From Durusdinium trenchii (Eukaryota > Sar > Dinophyceae > Suessiales > Symbiodiniaceae), in contig CAXAMN010027450.1 of the NCBI GenBank assembly GCA_963970005.1, forward strand, positions 304,299-368,298: a stretch of 64,000 nucleotides of DNA. The letters are read 5' to 3'. The notes under the pieces are model-generated. The model was not told the origin of the DNA and searched no databases. It saw only the letters and a program-made list of their open reading frames with translations. The position numbers were made by a program, and so were the translations under genes. Positions 58,586-64,000 of the stretch are shown here, piece after piece; the stretch's first letter is position 1; each line of letters starts with the position of its first letter.

Positions 58586-61500
58586 ATGGAGAAAGCTCTA
58601 GCATCTGCAGAGGAGCTCCTGTGTGATCCGCTTAAGGCAAGGGTTCGCTCCGTCCTCATCAACTGCTCCACTGCTGGCCCTATGCTGCATTTGGGAGGAA
58701 AGGTTGTGGTGAGTGGCGAAGTCATCTCCGTCAAGGATGATATGCTGGACATTGAGGTGTTCCCTTTTGTCCCCTTTGCTGGATTTGTGGCTCCAGGAGA
58801 GGAACGTTCGACAATGAGGATCACTATGCCGGAGCTTGCTTCGCGCTCCATCAAGTTGTCTGCAGGAGTTCATGTGACATGTGCTGGAGAAGCGACGTGT
58901 TGGGATCATTCCTGCATTGTATTTGCTGCCGGTGCTACAATTTGTTTCCGACCTGAGTATGAGCAGTACATGCCATGGAACTTTGTACACCTGTTTGCAG
59001 GTTCCTTCTCAGGTTGGACGCATGCCACAGCTGCGCTTGACAAGATTGAGAAGGACATTACAGTTGGACAGGAGATTTCGGTGGATTATGATGAAGAAGT
59101 GATGAAGCTATGGAGCCTCCGGACCCATGCCAAGGTGCATTGCTGTCCCATAGATGCTGCGACCCCATGGCCACACTCTCAGCAGGTTGGTATTTTGGGA
59201 AGCGTTGATGACTGGACGGTGCTCAATGTTTGTCGCATGCAATCCAATGTGTGTGGTACATTATCACCACCATGTCAAAGCTGGTCCAAAGCAGGGCGCA
59301 AAGCTGGATTGAATGATTCAAATGGCATTGCCTTCCTCGAGGCTATTGAACTGCTGGCTGTCGCTCAGCCTCTCCTCATTGCTGGAGAGTGTAGTGATGA
59401 AATCACAACACACCAGCACTTTAGCATTTTGGAAGTGCTTTTTGCTGCTTGTGGTTTTAAGAAAACCTGGACGCAGGTCACATCACTTCATGAGCTGTCC
59501 GATCACTACCGCACTCGATGGCTTTCGACATGGGCCCGTGCCGACATGAATCCATGCTTTGTGGGTTTCTCATTTGCCCTCAAATCCATTCCTCGCACTC
59601 CATGGTGTGAACCGTGCTACCAGTTCCGCATCCCTTCGGTGTGGGCAAGCCAAATGGTCCTGTCTGAATCTGAGTGTGCTGTGTATAATGACCCAGCTCT
59701 CTTTCCGGGGAAGAAGGCCTTTGGGGACAAACCAGGGGTTAACCAGGTGTTACGCGTGCCATCCACTTCGCACCCATTGCCAACTTTGTGCGCTGCATAC
59801 ACGTCGCAGCACACCCTGGCTGTACAACATGTGCAGTCACGTGGGTTGTACACCTTCCTCAATCACACCAGTGCTGGGTTTGCGTTCTTTGACCCCGCTC
59901 GATTCTGTGGACTTTTTGGGGCGGTGAATGACTGTACTTTTTCCACAAAGCTCCAGCTTGCCTTTCGGGGTGTTGGGAATGCTATTGCAACACCGCATGC
60001 CATCCTTGCCATTGCGGTTGCCCTGCACTCTGTTGGTCAGGCCCAGGTTGATCCCCTCCAAGCGGTTCGACAAGCCTGGGCTTTGCGATTGACCACGAGG
60101 AATGCTGTTCTGTTTGTGAGTGGGGACTTCATTCATTTGGTCCGTGCGACTCAGCTTTTGCAGTGGATTTCGCTTCGGCCTCCAGTAGAGCATGACCCTG
60201 ATCGGAATGTTCTTCTTGTGAGTGGTCACATTCATGAGCTTCACTTCGAATGCTTTGTCTCTGACCATGTCACATGCCATGATGCTGTGTGTCAGGTGTT
60301 TGCCGGCCCGAGTGATCTCCTTGCCCAGGTCTCATTTCGTGCTCCTGATGAAAAGCCGCATTCGCATACACCGATTCGAGCCCTCACCCATGTCCCAGAA
60401 GGGTGGGAAGTCACCATCGCCGGCATCTCGATCGGAAGATGCCATGTTGCGCCTCGTACTAAGGTCATCGATGATGCCAGAGCTTCCAGCATTGACTCAA
60501 CAATTCGACTCCCATTCTGCATTGGCCCCGCCACGGAGTTTGATCGAGCAGTTGAAATTTCGTGGGTTCGTGACCTGCTATGCCAAGCAGCTGTCATTAA
60601 CGATGACCATCGGAACAATGTGTCAGTGATTTTTCTGCACGGGGATTACAGTTGTGATGTTCAGGTCTTTGGACCAAGTGGACAGATCATGTCACTCATC
60701 CAGCGAGTTCAACAAGCTCATCCAGAATGTCGTCTTGCCCGGACCTGCACGCTTGGAGGTATTGCAACGTCGTTTGTGATCTGTGCTGACATTTGTTGTG
60801 GCGAGCAGGAAGTCCAGGTCATTTTGCACTGTGAAGATACTCAAGAAAGCAGACTTGCATCCCTTCCTGTGACGTTCCCGATTGATGCTGAGTTTGAGGT
60901 ATCGCACGCCAAGTATGCAGTGAACACAATCAATACTGCACTCTGTGTTGAAAGCTTTGCAAGCTGCACAAAGGATGATGTGATAGTATTGCAACCAGTT
61001 CTCATTGCGGCAGGGGGGCATCACGCTTCACCTGGCCCAAGGCCAACTTTGGATGCCGGCGCACCATTTCATGATCGTGCTGAATTTATGTGCAATACTC
61101 TTGGTTGGATGGCAACCGACGAGATGGCAGCCGTCACGCAATGGATCCAGTGGAGTCAGCATCAGGTTCGATTCACGCAGCCCCTCATGTGGGACCCAAG
61201 TGCCTCTGACTTTGATGATGTACGAGCAGAGATCAACATCGCCAACAACCTCATGACAATATTGCCTATTCTCATGGGCAACCATTGGATCGCTGTGGAA
61301 GTTCTTCGTCAAGAGGATGTGACTCAGCTTACCCTGCTGCAAGTTCCACCAGAACAGCAGTCAGCTCTGACTTTCATTGTGGCGAGGATTTTGGACATTG
61401 CTCCCCATCGGCTGGATGTGCAAGTTGGGCAGCAGCAGGCGCCACAGCATTTGTGTGGGTGGATGCTGGTGTATCGATGGCTCACACGATTGAATCTACA

Positions 61501-62614
61501 GCACCAGCTGCAGGACATCTCCACCCAGTATCCATTGCCGCAGAATTATGCTGATGTCATCGAAATGTGCCTGCAGTCTTCTGTCGAGGATTGGAGAAGT
61601 GCAAGGATGGATCAAGATGTTGCTGTCATTGCCTTGCGGCTGCGCCGCAATTTTCTGTGGCATGTTGCTCGAAGTGAACATCAAGGTCTCCCCAACCAGC
61701 AGACAGGGCTTGTGACGGCCTTTCCTGCGCCACATCAAGTTGTGATCACAACGGTGCCGGAGGATCCCAATCCGCAGAATCGAGCTGATGCGGCAATTCA
61801 TGCCAGGTTTGACCATTTTCATCGATTCCAAGGCTGGACAGGTTCAGATGAGATGGATTTTGCATTGGATTTGCTCCGTCCACATCATCCGGCCACCTTG
61901 TTCTGTGCACCAGCGATCTGGCAACCTGCTCAGAACATGCTGCATTACCTCAATGACATCATTCCTGATTTGCGAGCTCACCGGCACATTGTGTGGCTGG
62001 TTGCCACTGGCAACCACTGGGTGCAACTTGAGCTCTATGCTCTCACTGACCACACTGCGGTCTATTTCACTGTCCCACATGCTGACCGTCAGCAGCTTCA
62101 CCCGCTGTTGATGTTTGCAGTTGCAGCAGCTGAGACAGACTTGAATGAGCTTACAGTCGACTATGTTGATCAGGATGCACCTCCTGACATGTGTGGATAT
62201 CATCTATTGAATCAGCTGTTTCATCGACTGATGTTGCAGGTAGGCCCACTCGGAGATGCCCAATTTCGTGGCCTCAGCATTTCTCGCTTTGTGGCAGAAA
62301 TTCACGAGACTCGCAATGAAGCTGGTTTGGTGTGGCGGCAATCAGGAGCGTGTGATGAGCTGATTGAATTTGCCAACAATTTGCGATGCTGGTTTATCGT
62401 CAGGGTCATTGAGAACCGCTTTCCAGTTCATTACATTGCTGCCGGTGCGGTTGATGCTAACATGGCACCTGCTGAGGGCACTCAGAGCAAGCCGGCCGAG
62501 GCTTCTGGCAAAGGAGGTAGCACTGCTTCTCAATCAGGTCCGACCCTTGGTTGGTCAATGACCCGTGGGCCAAGCGACCACCGCGCCCACAACAGTCGAA
62601 GTGGGAGGATTTGA
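58586..62614 (+). CDS. Retroelement ORF1: C5-DNA methyltransferase with tandem Ulp1-like modules
   Basis: 1342 residues from the first ATG (58586); the frame is open from 58508, with a GTG at 58523 taken here as residue 1. Methyltransferase at about 150-505: motif I FVHLFAGSFSGW (154-165), motif IV PPCQSW with catalytic Cys251, motif VI with E289 (GEC instead of ENV), motif VIII HYRTR (328-332), motif X VGNAIATP (484-491). Residues about 505-860 are unrecognised. Then come two related modules: GWMATDEM (861), NHW (His921), LCGW (Cys978); and GWTGSDEM (1104), NHW (His1165), MCGY (Cys1224). Their His-Cys spacing of 57-59 and Gln seven before Cys resemble C48/Ulp1 peptidases. Expected role: cytosine methylation of DNA, perhaps of the element itself. 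Confidence 0.88.
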   Translation: MEKALASAEELLCDPLKARVRSVLINCSTAGPMLHLGGKVVVSGEVISVKDDMLDIEVFPFVPFAGFVAPGEERSTMRITMPELASRSIKLSAGVHVTCAGEATCWDHSCIVFAAGATICFRPEYEQYMPWNFVHLFAGSFSGWTHATAALDKIEKDITVGQEISVDYDEEVMKLWSLRTHAKVHCCPIDAATPWPHSQQVGILGSVDDWTVLNVCRMQSNVCGTLSPPCQSWSKAGRKAGLNDSNGIAFLEAIELLAVAQPLLIAGECSDEITTHQHFSILEVLFAACGFKKTWTQVTSLHELSDHYRTRWLSTWARADMNPCFVGFSFALKSIPRTPWCEPCYQFRIPSVWASQMVLSESECAVYNDPALFPGKKAFGDKPGVNQVLRVPSTSHPLPTLCAAYTSQHTLAVQHVQSRGLYTFLNHTSAGFAFFDPARFCGLFGAVNDCTFSTKLQLAFRGVGNAIATPHAILAIAVALHSVGQAQVDPLQAVRQAWALRLTTRNAVLFVSGDFIHLVRATQLLQWISLRPPVEHDPDRNVLLVSGHIHELHFECFVSDHVTCHDAVCQVFAGPSDLLAQVSFRAPDEKPHSHTPIRALTHVPEGWEVTIAGISIGRCHVAPRTKVIDDARASSIDSTIRLPFCIGPATEFDRAVEISWVRDLLCQAAVINDDHRNNVSVIFLHGDYSCDVQVFGPSGQIMSLIQRVQQAHPECRLARTCTLGGIATSFVICADICCGEQEVQVILHCEDTQESRLASLPVTFPIDAEFEVSHAKYAVNTINTALCVESFASCTKDDVIVLQPVLIAAGGHHASPGPRPTLDAGAPFHDRAEFMCNTLGWMATDEMAAVTQWIQWSQHQVRFTQPLMWDPSASDFDDVRAEINIANNLMTILPILMGNHWIAVEVLRQEDVTQLTLLQVPPEQQSALTFIVARILDIAPHRLDVQVGQQQAPQHLCGWMLVYRWLTRLNLQHQLQDISTQYPLPQNYADVIEMCLQSSVEDWRSARMDQDVAVIALRLRRNFLWHVARSEHQGLPNQQTGLVTAFPAPHQVVITTVPEDPNPQNRADAAIHARFDHFHRFQGWTGSDEMDFALDLLRPHHPATLFCAPAIWQPAQNMLHYLNDIIPDLRAHRHIVWLVATGNHWVQLELYALTDHTAVYFTVPHADRQQLHPLLMFAVAAAETDLNELTVDYVDQDAPPDMCGYHLLNQLFHRLMLQVGPLGDAQFRGLSISRFVAEIHETRNEAGLVWRQSGACDELIEFANNLRCWFIVRVIENRFPVHYIAAGAVDANMAPAEGTQSKPAEASGKGGSTASQSGPTLGWSMTRGPSDHRAHNSRSGRI

Positions 62615-64000
62615 CCCTGCAGGCACCATTGCCGTTCGTCAATCAAGCTGATCAACCCCTGTGTCAAACGCACCGATTGCAACTTGGACCATGCAAAAGT
62701 GGGGTTGTCCTCACTACCAAGACTCATTTGCAAGAGATCTCTAAAATTGGCATCACCACAGAGTTGGTAGCGTTGATTCCTGCAACAGATTCGCTTGAGC
62801 TTTCGCATCTCACAAGTCGGCTCGAAGGACCTTTCGAAGTGTCACTTTTTGATCCTACTGCCAAGATTGCCTATAAGAGGCTTGTCCATATGATTGTGTT
62901 TGCTGGCAAAATCCGCTTTCAACTTCCAGAAGCAAAGTACAAGATGACAACACCAGCAATTGCTGAACTCGTGCTAGAGATTGATTCGCGATTGGTCAGC
63001 AAGAGCGATTTTGACAAGATCAAAGAATCGCCAATCATGATGTTCAAAAGTATGCTACATGAAGCGCTGCCGACGATGCAGGCGACTGTCACTTTGTATG
63101 GTTACCGTGTATCTCATCACCCTGGTGCTAGTAAGCAGGAGGCTCAGTTGCAGTGTGTCCTTAAAGCACCATTTGTTGCAAGAAAGCAGCTGCTTGAAGC
63201 CAGTGGCGCAACATGCCTGCTGATTCGTGATTACCTGGAAAAGGGCAAAGAGGCTGGTGACACTACCATTTTGCCTCGCTTCTGGCCGATTTCGTCGCAA
63301 GAGCTTCAGAAGGTTCGCATCACAATTCAGGGGACTCCTGGAGTTGCAGGCATTGTTGCTGCTCGCCGTGGATTGGCTGTGCGAGTTTGGTGCGATCAAA
63401 TCAAAGCGGCTCGCGAGAGTCTTCTTGCAGGTGATGCGCGTCTCGTTCCTGAGAACATGCACATTGTGCCCAAGCTGTCGCTCCAACTCTCAGGCTGGCC
63501 AGCAGCCACAGATGCGGCACACGTTGTGGCATCAACCATTGCTGCCATTGGACTTCCTGTGATTCCTATGCGTACCTATCGAGCCGCTGGTGTGCACACA
63601 TGGGTCGTCACAGCTCAGGAGCATCCGAAAACAACTCGATTTACTCTCGAGATCAACAAGGATGTTGTTGAAATTCTGGTGCAAGAACTTGGTCAGAATG
63701 CCCCTGTTCGCTCCGCTGCCAAAGGGAAGTCCAAGGGCAAATCCAAAGCCCCCTCGAAGCCTGAGGAAGCTGTGCGTTCATGGTCGACCAAGACCCCAGG
63801 CACCGGACCACGACCTGAAGATGGCCGCCTTGATCGGCTTGAAGATAGGTTCGAGAAGCTTGAAGCACGCCAATCCCAGTTCGAAGGTCGAGTAGATACC
63901 AAGTTTGATGCGATCCAGGACAGCCTTCGTCAATTGCTCGCAAACACCAATCCACGGCCAAGGGAGGCCACTGGTGAGAGCCCGCCTACAAAGCATGTGA
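62521..64000 (+). CDS. Retroelement second frame: gag-like region with coiled coil, partial
   Basis: Open for 493 codons to the window edge in the frame one base behind ORF1, overlapping it by 94 nt. It begins to look coding at NDPWAKRPPRPQQSKWEDL (about 62557). No in-frame ATG occurs before about 62890, so it is read by frameshift or is the continuation of ORF1 after a one-base loss. The middle is unrecognised. A Lys/Ser/Gly-rich basic stretch (63721-63762) is followed by a charged coiled coil (about 63832-63950, with RLEDRFEKLEARQSQFEGR). This layout is usual just ahead of the endonuclease of dinoflagellate LINEs. Confidence 0.75.

Larger units (their letters stand above)
58428..64000 (+). 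mobile_element. LINE-type retrotransposon with DNA methyltransferase (5' part)
   Basis: An intron-less coding block of more than 5.4 kb, unlike everything else in the window. It contains a C5-methyltransferase ORF and then a gag-like frame ending in a coiled coil. DNMT capture by LINE-like elements is reported for Symbiodinium. The 5' end is not defined: the GC-rich leader starts near 58428 and no target-site duplication can be tested because the element runs off the right edge. Endonuclease, reverse transcriptase and 3' tail are outside. Confidence 0.75.

Noticed and set aside
1-64000. Dinoflagellate spliced-leader sequence, CRISPR arrays, rRNA
   Set aside because: Looked for by eye on both strands; no spliced-leader relic, no regular spaced direct repeats of CRISPR type, and no rRNA core sequences were seen.

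Overview
The window looks like nuclear DNA of a dinoflagellate, most likely a Symbiodiniaceae alga. Four things point there: (i) a host gene cut into many tiny exons with GT, GC and GA donors and acceptors of the form AG|G; (ii) a long intron-less retroelement ORF that carries a DNA cytosine-5 methyltransferase, a fusion known from Symbiodinium; (iii) very low coding density with a dispersed CTACTAG-type palindromic repeat; (iv) many microsatellites and minisatellites. No bacterial operon, CRISPR, rRNA or convincing tRNA was seen.

Layout. The host coding strand is the minus strand. At about 46.3-33.3 kb (read leftwards) I could thread 21 short exons, in continuous reading phase, into one recognisable protein: a USP7/UBP12-type ubiquitin-specific protease (peptidase C19) with Cys box, QHD-x-QEL box, LQLKRF box, GHYYAY His box, FDDD box, NAYMLVYIRE strand and the charged helix that follows the catalytic core. 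None of these exons exceeds 102 nt and they occupy about 9% of the gene. Further exon-like segments with good splice signals and open frames lie on the same strand to the left (26.5-12.7 kb, mutually phase-compatible; an acidic terminal exon with stop at 402-262) and to the right (47.1, 49.6, 54.4 and 58.1 kb). Their products are not recognised.

Between exons the DNA is repeat-rich: a compound minisatellite cluster at 3.3-4.3 kb, a 0.78-kb tandem array with an assembly gap at 41.8-42.6 kb inside a protease intron, about 24 smaller copies of the same repeat family, and strong hairpins at 20.17 and 37.16 kb.

From about 58.43 kb to the right edge a retrotransposon lies on the plus strand, opposite to the host genes. 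Its first ORF (to 62614) joins an N-terminal region, a C5-methyltransferase with its main motifs recognisable, a middle region of unknown function, and two tandem copies of an NHW...CG module that resembles a C48/Ulp1-like cysteine protease. A second long frame, shifted by one base (62521 to the edge, 493 codons visible), ends in a basic segment and coiled coil of the type that precedes the endonuclease and reverse transcriptase of dinoflagellate LINEs; those enzymes would lie beyond the window.
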